Assembly (NCBI RefSeq): GCF_037974265.1
Contig: NZ_CP150233.1
Coordinates: 3,534,001 to 3,598,000, forward strand
Reading direction: 5' to 3'
Length of the DNA stretch: 64,000 nucleotides
DNA from: Paenibacillus sp. FSL R5-0623
GTDB taxonomy: Bacteria > Bacillota > Bacilli > Paenibacillales > Paenibacillaceae
Numbering within the stretch: position 1 is the first letter of the stretch; the number at the start of each line of letters is the position of its first letter. A program made the translations under genes and the position numbers. Positions 8,231 through 16,236 of the stretch are shown in pieces. The notes under the pieces were generated by a model, which ran no database searches, was not told the DNA's origin, and saw nothing but the letters and a program-made list of their open reading frames with translations.

Positions 8231-9739
8231 ATGAATTCTACAACCCGCAAAATCGCTACTTTTTTAACCATAACTGCATTAGGTACAGCAGTATTCCCGC
8301 TAACTGCGAATCAAGTACATGCAGCTACATACGTTACTAACATTGCAGCAACAACCGCACAGCTTACCCAACAACAGATTGAAACTGCTATCAAGGATCT
8401 GAATAGCTTGGGAATCATGAACGGATATGCAGATCAATCCATGGGTGAACATAGAGCGATTACCCGTGCGGAGTTAGCTTCATTGGTTTTCAAAACGTTT
8501 AATTTGGAGAGCAAGACGGGAGAAACCGTAGAACTAACAGATGTCAATTCCAATGCATGGTATGCACCATATGCTTCAAAGCTTGTTGAACTCGGCATCA
8601 TGCAAACAAATGATGGACAATTCAATCCGCAAACTCAAGTGTCGGATGCTGAACTCGAACAGGTCGTATCCAAAGCGATGCAACGTGATGTAAAGTCCGT
8701 TCACCATTGGATGAGCGAGTTCTACTCCGAGAACGGTTCAGCAACGCGTGGCGAAACAGCAGTGTTGTTGCAAACCGCATACCAAGCTATTCCTTCGGAG
8801 CAAGCTCAAATTGAGAGCGTTCGATCGCTGAACGCCATTACGTTAATTGTCACGTTCGACAAGCCGCTGACAGCGGCGGATGAGGCTTTTGCCAAGGCAC
8901 AAACGGACTTTGCGTTTAGTGGCGGGTTGACGTTAACCAATATGCCCCGTTTAAAAACAGGGTCAATCGCGACTTACATCGTTCCAACGTCCGTACAAGA
9001 TGCTGGTGAAGTGTACAACCTGACTTACAAAGGCCAAGACGCTGGTTCCTTTGAAGGCATTGGCACGAAAATAAACATGACAACGGCTAGTCAAGTAACG
9101 AATGATACATTCGAGATTGAAGCATTGCAAGAGAACGGTATAGTGGATTACGGTTACATCATTTCGGCTTACAGCGGTGGTCGAGGAGCTAATGCATTTG
9201 TGCTTAATGATCAAGAGCAAGCAGGAGGAAAAACGGTTCAAATCATCTCTTCCATGCAAGCAAGACAAGTTGTAATTACGCCAGAAGGTGGCGAGCCTAT
9301 CGTTGCCAGATACGTTCCGTTTACACAATCCACAGATGGTAAACAAGAACCGAAGTTCCGTTTGCCTGAAGGACAAACGCTGAAATCAGGTGTCACTTAT
9401 ACGGTTTCTTCGGATTGGGCCAACATCGAAAATGCTTCATTCACTGCGAAATCGTTTGATGCGCTGGAGGTTGCAAGTGCTCAAGCAGTCAGCGAAACCT
9501 CCATTGAAGTTACGCTTGACCAGGACCCTGGGGATGAACTGTTCTCTGGTCGAAGTGTAACGTTAACTTCACCTAGCGGGGATGTTCTGACGGCCACTTA
9601 TAAATATTCAAGTCGAAAAGGTGCGACGGGTGTATTCGACCTTACGAATGATGGGAAGTTGACCCCGGGTACTACGTATACAATAAACCCAGTTGGGGAT
9701 TGGAGTATCGCTTCTTCGGTCACCTTGACACTGGAGTAA
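8231..9739 (+). CDS. Secreted SLH-domain protein with Ig-like C-terminal domains
   Basis: This 502-residue exported protein has a signal peptide (cleavage near residue 33, VHA-ATY) and SLH-type repeats (about 45-145: LNSLGIMNGY, ITRAELASLVFKTF, DVNSNAWYAPYASKLVELGIM). These usually bind pyruvylated cell-wall polymers and tether proteins to the cell surface. The rest (about 190-502) consists of beta-rich repeats with the bacterial Ig-like pattern (SVRSLNAITLIVTFDKPL, SAQAVSETSIEVTLDQDP). No catalytic motif was found, so a structural or S-layer-associated role is likely. A strong AGGAGG precedes the ATG. The ankyrin lipoprotein follows after 10 bp and is probably co-transcribed. Confidence 0.82.
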   Translation: MNSTTRKIATFLTITALGTAVFPLTANQVHAATYVTNIAATTAQLTQQQIETAIKDLNSLGIMNGYADQSMGEHRAITRAELASLVFKTFNLESKTGETVELTDVNSNAWYAPYASKLVELGIMQTNDGQFNPQTQVSDAELEQVVSKAMQRDVKSVHHWMSEFYSENGSATRGETAVLLQTAYQAIPSEQAQIESVRSLNAITLIVTFDKPLTAADEAFAKAQTDFAFSGGLTLTNMPRLKTGSIATYIVPTSVQDAGEVYNLTYKGQDAGSFEGIGTKINMTTASQVTNDTFEIEALQENGIVDYGYIISAYSGGRGANAFVLNDQEQAGGKTVQIISSMQARQVVITPEGGEPIVARYVPFTQSTDGKQEPKFRLPEGQTLKSGVTYTVSSDWANIENASFTAKSFDALEVASAQAVSETSIEVTLDQDPGDELFSGRSVTLTSPSGDVLTATYKYSSRKGATGVFDLTNDGKLTPGTTYTINPVGDWSIASSVTLTLE

Positions 9740-9749
9740 AGGAGGCAGT

Positions 9750-10454
9750 ATGAGTAAATCGCTGATCATCGTTGTCCTGATAAGCAGTATGTTGATCGTT
9801 CAAGGCTGCGTGCCTGAAATGAGAAACGACTCCAACGTGGAGGAAAAGGCTATGACTTCAGCAGATGAACAGCTGTTCAAGGCAGTAGAGGACAGCGATA
9901 CTGAACGCATCGAACAAATGATTCAAGCGGGCGCCAATATCAATGCTCAAGATCAGAGTGGACGAACGGCTACAATGATTGCAACCTACAATAATGATCT
10001 AACATCGGCTAACGTATTAATTGAAGCGGGGGCAGATGTGAATATACAAGACGATATGAAGAATACCCCGTTTCTGTATGCTGGCGCTGAAGGATACTTG
10101 GATATTTTGAAGCTGACAATCGAGGCGGGAGCGGACCCAGCGATAACGAATCGATATGGAGGGACAGCACTTATTCCAGCTTCGGAGCATGGATATGTGG
10201 ATGTAGTGCAAGAACTACTCACTCAAACTTCGGTGGATGTGGACCATGTGAATCAATTGGGATGGACAGCACTACTCGAAGCGATCATTCTTAACGATGG
10301 CAATGCTCAACAGCAGGAGACGATACAATTACTCATTGATCATGGAGCAGACGTGAACATACCGGATCGTGATGGGGTATCACCGCTCAGTCATGCGAAG
10401 AATAAAGGCTTTAAGGAAATTGAAGAAATGTTGGTACGGGCTGGAGCGGAATAG
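9750..10454 (+). CDS. Ankyrin-repeat lipoprotein
   Basis: This 234-residue predicted lipoprotein has its signal peptide ending at Cys20 (VQGC). The body from about residue 40 is a run of ankyrin repeats (IEQMIQAGANINAQDQSG, LIEAGADVNIQDDMKNTP, TIEAGADPAITNRYGGTAL, LLIDHGADVNIPDRDGVSPL), about five to six in all, which normally form a protein-binding surface. Lipid anchoring places that surface outside the membrane. It begins 10 bp after the SLH protein gene with GGAGG upstream, so the two probably form an operon and may interact at the envelope, which is inference. A terminator follows at 10520, just before the insertion sequence. Confidence 0.85.
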   Translation: MSKSLIIVVLISSMLIVQGCVPEMRNDSNVEEKAMTSADEQLFKAVEDSDTERIEQMIQAGANINAQDQSGRTATMIATYNNDLTSANVLIEAGADVNIQDDMKNTPFLYAGAEGYLDILKLTIEAGADPAITNRYGGTALIPASEHGYVDVVQELLTQTSVDVDHVNQLGWTALLEAIILNDGNAQQQETIQLLIDHGADVNIPDRDGVSPLSHAKNKGFKEIEEMLVRAGAE

Positions 10455-10519
10455 AAATGATTCAGGGTAAATAAATTTAACAAAATGTTGAGATCCATGT
10501 AAAAATGCTATTCATGAAG

Positions 10520-10557
10520 CGCCTAATTCCTTCTAAGTTGAAGGGCAGGCGTTTTAT
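10520..10557 (+). terminator. Terminator of the SLH-ankyrin operon
   Basis: CGCCT (10520-10524) pairs with AGGCG (10547-10551), with an inner CCTTC/GAAGG stem, followed by TTTTAT. The insertion sequence begins a few bases beyond the T-run. Confidence 0.65.
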
Positions 10558-10561
10558 TAAA

Positions 10562-11640
10562 GACGGATTGTCAAACCAAGTGCGACAGTTCCTCTGTGAA
10601 AGATTCGTGAGCCGTCTTCCAACCCAAGCATTTTCGTGGTCTGTGATTCATTAGATCGAGTGAGTGTGCGAGTTCTTCATCCTCCACTTGAGCGAAATCT
10701 GTACCTTTGGGGTGGAACTCTCGTAGTAAGCCATTCGCATTCTCGTTGGAACCGCGTTGCCAAGAGGAATACGGATCAGCAAAAAAAACGTGTAGGTTAT
10801 GCGTGGTTTCCAAACTGGCATAACATGCAAACTCCTTTCCTCGGTCAGCCGTGGCTGTGAGAAAGGTCCCTGTAGGGTACTGTGAGATGGCTACACCGAG
10901 TGCAATCTCCATCGACAACGCGGTACGGTCGGGCATGAGAACAGCGGTATATAGGCGTGTTTTACGTTCAATCAACGTGGCCACGCAGCCTTTACTTTTC
11001 CCACGGCCCGATACGACGGTATCCAGTTCCCAGTGCCCAAACGTTTCACGGGAACGTACCTCTTTGGGACGATCCGAAATGGATCGACCAATGGCAAATT
11101 TACCACGAGTTTCTGCGGGTTTTTGACGCTTCCCTTTGTGCCGAAGAATCTGTAATACGCCTTGAACCAAGCGCCCCGTGTAGATCCAGCGATAGATGGT
11201 TTTGAAGGTGACGGTTGGCAGGCCTTCCATGCGGAAACGTTCAGTGATTTGTTCTGGAGACCACGTCGCCTGAAGCTTCTTCTCCAAGGAAGCAGCCAAG
11301 GCTTCTGACCATTTACCTAGGGAGACAGAAGCCTTACGACGCTCCTCATAAGCGTTTTGAGCGTGTTCTGCCTGATAGGGTTGCGATGCAGCAACACGAT
11401 CTAACTCACGACAAATCGTCGACGGATGCCTCCCCAGTTCTTTTGCAATGGCTCTCGAACTTTGGCCTTGGCTGTGGAGGATTTCTAGCTTGCTGCGTTC
11501 GATTATGCTAAGATGTGAATAACTCATGGACTGATTCTCCTTGTGTGAATGCTTGTGTGGTAACTTTCATTCTACACGAATCAGGCTATGAGCCATTTTT
11601 TTATTTCCAGTAGGTGTCGCACTTCATATTACAATCTGTC
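10562..11640 (-). mobile_element. IS30-family insertion sequence, apparently complete
   Basis: The element is 1079 bp, bounded by terminal inverted repeats at 10562-10587 and 11615-11640 that match at 21 of 26 positions (outer core GAC-R-GATTGT, inner core AAGTGCGACA). The sequence TAAA flanks both ends (10558-10561 and 11641-11644) and is the likely target duplication. It carries one intact transposase gene. It is inserted immediately downstream of a rho-independent terminator, so it probably disrupts nothing. Confidence 0.85.
10571..11527 (-). CDS. IS30 family transposase
   Basis: This 318-residue DDE transposase mobilises the surrounding element. The N-terminal helix-turn-helix (SIIERSKLEILHSQGQSSRA, then GRHPSTICREL) recognises the inverted repeats. 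The catalytic core shows Asp in HWELDTVVSGRGKSKG, Asp in TATADRGKEFACY and Glu in SSWQRGSNENANGLLREF, the family's D-D-E arrangement. Length is normal for IS30 and no frameshift is seen, so it may be active. AAGGAGA lies 8 nt before the ATG. The stop lies within the left inverted repeat region, leaving almost no non-coding space there. Confidence 0.95.
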   Translation of the reverse strand: MSYSHLSIIERSKLEILHSQGQSSRAIAKELGRHPSTICRELDRVAASQPYQAEHAQNAYEERRKASVSLGKWSEALAASLEKKLQATWSPEQITERFRMEGLPTVTFKTIYRWIYTGRLVQGVLQILRHKGKRQKPAETRGKFAIGRSISDRPKEVRSRETFGHWELDTVVSGRGKSKGCVATLIERKTRLYTAVLMPDRTALSMEIALGVAISQYPTGTFLTATADRGKEFACYASLETTHNLHVFFADPYSSWQRGSNENANGLLREFHPKGTDFAQVEDEELAHSLDLMNHRPRKCLGWKTAHESFTEELSHLV

Positions 11641-11737
11641 TAAATCAATCTTACGTTTATCAAAGTGGCATAGTCTTAGCCTGTCATAATCAGATACGAG
11701 GATCTTAAAAATTGAATATCTCTGCTTTAAAGTTTGC

Positions 11738-11754
11738 TATAGTGTACCACTATA
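11738..11754. promoter_or_regulatory. 17-bp palindrome upstream of the lichenase gene
   Basis: TATAGTG-TAC-CACTATA is a perfect inverted repeat. Its right arm overlaps TATACT (11751-11756), a plausible -10. It has the look of a repressor operator, but no recognised regulator gene is adjacent. Confidence 0.5.
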
Positions 11755-11782
11755 CTTCCGGATAAAATGGAAATACCAACCA

Positions 11783-11796
11783 TGTAAGCGCTATCT
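11783..11796 (+). promoter_or_regulatory. cre site (CcpA operator) for the lichenase gene
   Basis: TGTAAGCGCTATCT matches the catabolite-responsive-element consensus TGWAARCGYTWNCW at every position. A weaker second copy with two end mismatches lies in the signal-peptide coding region (11903-11916). Both are downstream of the candidate -10, so CcpA would act as a roadblock when preferred sugars are present. Confidence 0.75.
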
Positions 11797-11843
11797 ATTA
11801 ATGTGCTGATTGTACATGTTGGAATCATTCATGGAGGTGTATG

Positions 11844-12557
11844 ATGAAGAGGAAGTCTTGGTATACTTTGGCGGTAACTGGTGTCATCTCTTTATTTTTT
11901 TCGGTAAGCGCTTTCGCGGGTTATGTGTTCTGGGAACCTCTAACCTATTTTAACGCAAGTACGTGGCAAAAAGCAGATGGGTATTCCAATGGGAGCATGT
12001 TTAACTGTACGTGGAGGGCTAACAATGTTAATTTTACAAGTGACGGCAAGCTTAAGCTTGGTTTGACCAGCTCTGCACAGAACAAGTTTGATTGCGGAGA
12101 GTACCGTTCCACGAATACGTATGGGTACGGCTTGTATGAAGTCAGTATGAAACCTGCCAAGAACACAGGTGTAGTTTCCTCATTTTTCACATACACAGGC
12201 CCTGCACATGGCACCCAATGGGATGAGATTGATATCGAATTTTTAGGAAAAGACACAACCAAAGTGCAGTTTAATTATTATACCAATGGGGTTGGTAATC
12301 ATGAGAAGATTATCAATCTAGGTTTTGATGCATCCCAAGGTTTCCATACGTACGCATTTGACTGGCAGCCGGGACATATCAAATGGTATGTTGATGGTGT
12401 ATTGAAACATACGGCAACCAACAATATTCCTAAAACTCCCGGAAAAATCATGATGAACCTCTGGAATGGAACGGGTGTAGATAGCTGGCTCGGCCCTTAT
12501 AACGGTGCCAATCCGCTCTATGCAGAGTACGATTGGGTCAAATATACGAGTAATTAA
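11844..12557 (+). CDS. bglS: Secreted lichenase (endo-beta-1,3-1,4-glucanase), GH16
   Basis: This secreted enzyme cuts mixed-linkage cereal and lichen beta-glucans. Counting from the first of two tandem ATGs (11841), the signal peptide ends near residue 26 (AFA-GY). The catalytic motif DEIDIEF lies at 128-134, with Glu129 as nucleophile and Glu133 as acid/base and no beta-bulge Met, which is typical of true lichenases rather than laminarinases. Two Cys (56 and 85) match the conserved disulfide. Its length equals that of the Bacillus enzymes. The second ATG (11844) is better spaced (6 nt) from GGAGG. The cre site implies glucose repression. It lies next to the beta-glucan uptake locus, which could import its products. 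Confidence 0.93.
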   Translation: MKRKSWYTLAVTGVISLFFSVSAFAGYVFWEPLTYFNASTWQKADGYSNGSMFNCTWRANNVNFTSDGKLKLGLTSSAQNKFDCGEYRSTNTYGYGLYEVSMKPAKNTGVVSSFFTYTGPAHGTQWDEIDIEFLGKDTTKVQFNYYTNGVGNHEKIINLGFDASQGFHTYAFDWQPGHIKWYVDGVLKHTATNNIPKTPGKIMMNLWNGTGVDSWLGPYNGANPLYAEYDWVKYTSN

Positions 12558-12566
12558 GCAGACTGA

Positions 12567-12592
12567 AGCAGCCGTTAGCGGCTGCTTTTTTC
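12567..12592 (+). terminator. Rho-independent terminator after the lichenase gene
   Basis: GCAGCCG (12569-12575) and CGGCTGC (12580-12586) form a tight stem extended by AA/TT pairs and followed by a T-run. Confidence 0.88.
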
Positions 12593-12660
12593 TATATTCT
12601 GGAATTGTATTTATTTAATATATGTATTCAATATCCAATATCCTAAATTAATGCAATAAA

Positions 12661-12706
12661 TGTTGCAATATTAGTATGGGCATAAATATCAAACATTCAT
12701 TATGAT
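12661..12706 (+). promoter_or_regulatory. Putative YesN-type regulator site and promoter, copy 1
   Basis: TGTTGCAATATTAG at 12661-12674 recurs exactly at 17986-17999. The candidate -10 TATGAT (12701-12706) lies 40 bp from the motif start; the other copy is 39 bp from its -10. A further TGCAATA half-site occurs at 12652-12658. No good -35 is seen, as expected for an activator-dependent promoter. Confidence 0.55.
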
Positions 12707-12745
12707 TAACCTGTAAGCAACATTACATAGACTGGGGGAACGAAG

Positions 12746-14431
12746 TTGGACACAAGTAAAAAGAGACGAGTAGGCAGTTTGGTCATGATCGGTGTATTGG
12801 CCCTATCTGCAGCCTTGAGTGGGTGCAGCAGCGGTAGCGACAAGAAAACAGAATCGAGTACACCAGCGACAACGTTGGAGCTCAAAAATGGGAAGTATGA
12901 TCCACCAGTGTCCATTACGTATTTACGACCATGGGGTCCAGACGTGAAGTTTAAGCCAGGCGAGGATCAGGATAACAACGTCCATACCAAATGGGCCAAG
13001 GAGAAACTCGGGATTGAGTTGAAAAACCAGTGGATATCTCCTTCTACCAATAATGCATTTGAAACGAAACTGCGCCTGTCACTGGCTTCCAATGCGGACA
13101 TGCCAGACATTATTTCGTATCGCGGCGAATTCAATCTGGTGCGTGAATTGATTGAGTCCGGAAAATTTGTCGATGCGGGCGAATTGTTTGACAAATATGC
13201 CAGCGACACATGGAAAGCAGCCGTAAACGAAGATCCTTCCGTATGGTATCCTTACATGCAAGATGGCAAAAAGATCGGTATTCCGATTCTGGACTATTCC
13301 TATAATGGTGATCCTGTCATGTGGATCCGTGAAGACTGGATGAAGAAGTTCAATCTGGAAGCACCTAAAACTATAGATGATCTTGAAGTCATTATGGAAA
13401 CGTTTACGAATCAAGATCCGGATGGCAATGGGAAGCAGGATACTTACGGACTCACCATTGGCTTCAAAAACTGGCTGAACACATGGATGTCTGAAGCTGG
13501 GTGGGTATTTGGCGCTTATGGTACAATGCCAAACCAATGGAATCTGACGGCAGATGGAAAACTTGAATACGGTTCCGTTACACCTGGTGCCAAACAGGCT
13601 TTGGCCAAATTACAGAGCTGGATGAGCAAAGGGTATATCCCGGAAGAAGCTGGCGTGTATGACGAGACAAAAGCAGCTGAAGAATTTACTGCTGGAAAAG
13701 CAGGTATTGTGGTCGGTCCTCACTGGATGCCATCCTGGCCGCTGGAGGATGTGAAGAAAAACAATCCTGAGGCTGAATATAAAGCGTATCCAATTCCTTC
13801 CGGTCCAAATGGTCAAGCAGGAAGACATGGTACGTCAAACGGAAATGGCGTAGTTCTAATTAACAAAGACATGAAAAATCCGGAAGCCTTTTTCACCTAT
13901 CAGAACTATCTCTTTGATCACTATGCGAATCCTAAAGAGGGCGATGAGTTTGAGCATGGATTTGCGGAAGGATACGATTGGGTTATGGTAGATGGGAAAC
14001 CATCAACTGATGCAAGTCTTACGGGTGGTTATGCTCCCGAGAAGTACACTTTGACTTTTGATGGAGCGCGTATTCCCAATCTAAGTATGACAACACTTGC
14101 CAAGCTGGCAAGCGGTGAAGAAGCAACTACACCGTTTGAGAAAAAAATCAAATCAGGTGTACCAGTACCTATGCTTGATGCAGCCAAGATTGTTTTGGAT
14201 CAAAAAGATATCGTGTTCAATCAGATGTTTACCGGTGCACCTTCAATGACAATGCAGATGAACAATGACATTTTGACAAAGATGGAGAAAGACACCTTCT
14301 CTCAAATTGTATATGGCAAAACCTCTGTTGATGCGTTCGACTCATTTGTTGAGAAGTGGAAGTCTTCAGGTGGAGATCAGATTACAAAAGAAGTTAACGA
14401 GTGGTATGATTCCGTGAAAAGCGGAAAGTAG
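12746..14431 (+). CDS. Extracellular oligosaccharide-binding lipoprotein (LplA/YtcQ type)
   Basis: This 561-residue family 1 solute-binding lipoprotein delivers an oligosaccharide to the two permeases encoded at 18.1-19.9 kb. The lipobox LSGC puts the acylated Cys at 27. Typical family features are TNQDPDGNGKQDTYGLTIGF at about 211-230, a calcium-site-like loop, and EEFTAGKAGIVVGPHWMPSW. Translation starts at TTG 12746, supported by GGGGGAA 5 nt upstream; no ATG is available nearby. A strong terminator follows. The flanking two-component system and the laminarinase gene point to beta-1,3-glucan oligomers as ligand, which is inference. Confidence 0.9.
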   Translation: MDTSKKRRVGSLVMIGVLALSAALSGCSSGSDKKTESSTPATTLELKNGKYDPPVSITYLRPWGPDVKFKPGEDQDNNVHTKWAKEKLGIELKNQWISPSTNNAFETKLRLSLASNADMPDIISYRGEFNLVRELIESGKFVDAGELFDKYASDTWKAAVNEDPSVWYPYMQDGKKIGIPILDYSYNGDPVMWIREDWMKKFNLEAPKTIDDLEVIMETFTNQDPDGNGKQDTYGLTIGFKNWLNTWMSEAGWVFGAYGTMPNQWNLTADGKLEYGSVTPGAKQALAKLQSWMSKGYIPEEAGVYDETKAAEEFTAGKAGIVVGPHWMPSWPLEDVKKNNPEAEYKAYPIPSGPNGQAGRHGTSNGNGVVLINKDMKNPEAFFTYQNYLFDHYANPKEGDEFEHGFAEGYDWVMVDGKPSTDASLTGGYAPEKYTLTFDGARIPNLSMTTLAKLASGEEATTPFEKKIKSGVPVPMLDAAKIVLDQKDIVFNQMFTGAPSMTMQMNNDILTKMEKDTFSQIVYGKTSVDAFDSFVEKWKSSGGDQITKEVNEWYDSVKSGK

Positions 14432-14479
14432 GATGACGCAGGGCTGGCTGAATTGATTCATCCCGGCCACATAAGCACC

Positions 14480-14519
14480 AAAAAGGCATTGCAGGAGAGA
14501 TCTCCGGCAATGCCTTTTT
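14480..14519 (+). terminator. Strong rho-independent terminator
   Basis: A long stem (AAAAAGGCATTGC with GCAATGCCTTTTT, plus inner GGAGA/TCTCC) ends in TTTTTG. The A-run on the other side means it could also terminate the convergent response regulator gene. Confidence 0.9.
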
Positions 14520-14584
14520 GTATTCGATATAGAAGGGGAAACCGGAGAGATTACTAGAACGTCAAGTCTGGCCTGAGTACTCTC

Positions 14585-16225
14585 TTAAACCGGCAGATTT
14601 TCCCGATATTCCTGCGGTGTAAGATCATAAAATTTCTTGAAAACTCGAATGAAATATGCGGTATTGTTGTAACCGACAAGTTCTGCAATCTCAAACACTT
14701 TGGCGGTTGATGTTCGCAAATGATAGGCTGCTTTCTCCATTCTTAATCGGTACACATAGGCAGTAAGTGCTTCACCTGTCTCCGCTTTGTATACCTTGGA
14801 CAAGTACACTGGATGCAGATGCACATGGTCGGCAATTGCAGGCAGCGATACATCTCCAGCTAGATGAAGGTCGACGAAACTTTTGACGCTGCGCACAATA
14901 GTGCTGTGATTGTCTCTAAGCTCTTGTTCAGCATCATCTCGTATGTAATGAAGTGTACGCACGGACCAGTCCTGTAGCTGCTGCGCTGTGGAGTAACTGG
15001 GAGCTTGAAAGTAACGATAGGACTCTGCTGGAATTAAAGAAGAGATTTGTTTGCCATTTTTATGAATGATGTACGCAAATGCACCCGCAATAGCAAAATA
15101 CACCTCGAAGGTTGACTCGGCAATATCATGATGTTCATTGGAATGCAACAGTTCCTCAAATATGTGCTCGATTTTCTGTTCCACATCCTCAAAGCGACCA
15201 GCTTCGAGCAGGCTAATCAACGTTGGTGGCTGATACAGCGACCTAATCGTATGTAGAGGATTGGCATCCGTTTCATCGGAAGCGGTGACAAACAAACCTT
15301 GCACCTGACCCATTCGTTTACGCATGGACATAACTGTTCGCTCATAGAGTTCTCCAATTTCATGGGGAAACTTGCCCCAACTGGAGACGGAAATGGAGAT
15401 TGCACCTTTCAGGTATAACTGAACATTGGTTTGAATCTGGGCAGCATACTGCTCAAGCAATGTCTGAGGCGTCTCGCTCCTGCTGTAACTCATCGTTGGT
15501 GGATGCTTCATGCTCACCAGAACAACAATGTAATCGTGCACGTCACGTGTATGCCAGATATGAAAATGATTATGCATCACTTCACTTATGATGTTACATA
15601 TTGCATATTCCATTAGGGCCAGGTCGCCGTGCGCCATATCGGATAGATGTTTCTCCATACGAATAATCAGCATGCCGAGATCCTCTCCTACGGAGTAGGG
15701 AAGCTCCAGCAGATCAAGCTTGTCTGCCAGCGTCTTCTGATCATAGACTTTTCCAGTCAGCAACTCATGCAGCATCGTGGATTGAAGCAATGGCAGATGA
15801 TCCTGAAACGCGTGTAAGGCTCTTTGATGAGATGCTGCGGTTTCCCACTTTTCTTTAATTCGATGAACAAGACGTTGCACGGATTCGATCAGATCTTCAT
15901 CACTAACGGGTTTCAGCAAGTAATCAAAGCTTTCCTGCGCAATGGCCTGTTTCGCATATTCAAAGTCCGCGTGACCTGATAACAGAATCGTCTGCACATG
16001 CGGCCACTTTTCATGAATCACTGTAATCAGTGCAATGCCTGACATTTCGGGCATACGTATATCCGTAATTACAATGTCAATGTCGTGATTGTCCATAATT
16101 TCCAGCGCTACTGCACCGGATAAGGCTTCATGAACTGTACCGATCCCGCAGCTTTCCCACGGAATGGTCTCTGCCAGCGTTTCCACGACAGAACGTTCAT
16201 CGTCCACTAGTAATATTTCCAGCAT
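14585..16225 (-). CDS. AraC-type response regulator (YesN family)
   Basis: This 546-residue regulator is the partner of the adjacent kinase. The N-terminal receiver (1-120) has the acidic pair in LLVDDE, Asp55 in IVITDIRMPEMSG and Lys in FDYLLKPVSDEDL. A long middle region follows, then two AraC helix-turn-helix motifs at the C-terminus (LPAIADHVHLHPVYLSKVYK, EIAELVGYNNTAYFIRVFKK, LTPQEYREN). The start is taken at ATG 16225, with AGGTGA 8 nt upstream overlapping the kinase stop region, rather than an upstream ATG at 16261 that lacks such a site. It probably activates the binding-protein and permease promoters through TGTTGCAATATTAG. Confidence 0.92.
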   Translation of the reverse strand: MLEILLVDDERSVVETLAETIPWESCGIGTVHEALSGAVALEIMDNHDIDIVITDIRMPEMSGIALITVIHEKWPHVQTILLSGHADFEYAKQAIAQESFDYLLKPVSDEDLIESVQRLVHRIKEKWETAASHQRALHAFQDHLPLLQSTMLHELLTGKVYDQKTLADKLDLLELPYSVGEDLGMLIIRMEKHLSDMAHGDLALMEYAICNIISEVMHNHFHIWHTRDVHDYIVVLVSMKHPPTMSYSRSETPQTLLEQYAAQIQTNVQLYLKGAISISVSSWGKFPHEIGELYERTVMSMRKRMGQVQGLFVTASDETDANPLHTIRSLYQPPTLISLLEAGRFEDVEQKIEHIFEELLHSNEHHDIAESTFEVYFAIAGAFAYIIHKNGKQISSLIPAESYRYFQAPSYSTAQQLQDWSVRTLHYIRDDAEQELRDNHSTIVRSVKSFVDLHLAGDVSLPAIADHVHLHPVYLSKVYKAETGEALTAYVYRLRMEKAAYHLRTSTAKVFEIAELVGYNNTAYFIRVFKKFYDLTPQEYRENLPV

Positions 16226-16236
16226 GGGTCTTTCAC

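Larger units (their letters stand above)
11528..11843. other. Intergenic stretch between transposase and lichenase genes
   Basis: This stretch holds the right part of the insertion element to 11640, then AT-rich DNA with the palindrome at 11738, a -10 candidate, the cre site at 11783 and the GGAGG ribosome site at 11833. No further gene is seen. Confidence 0.7.
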
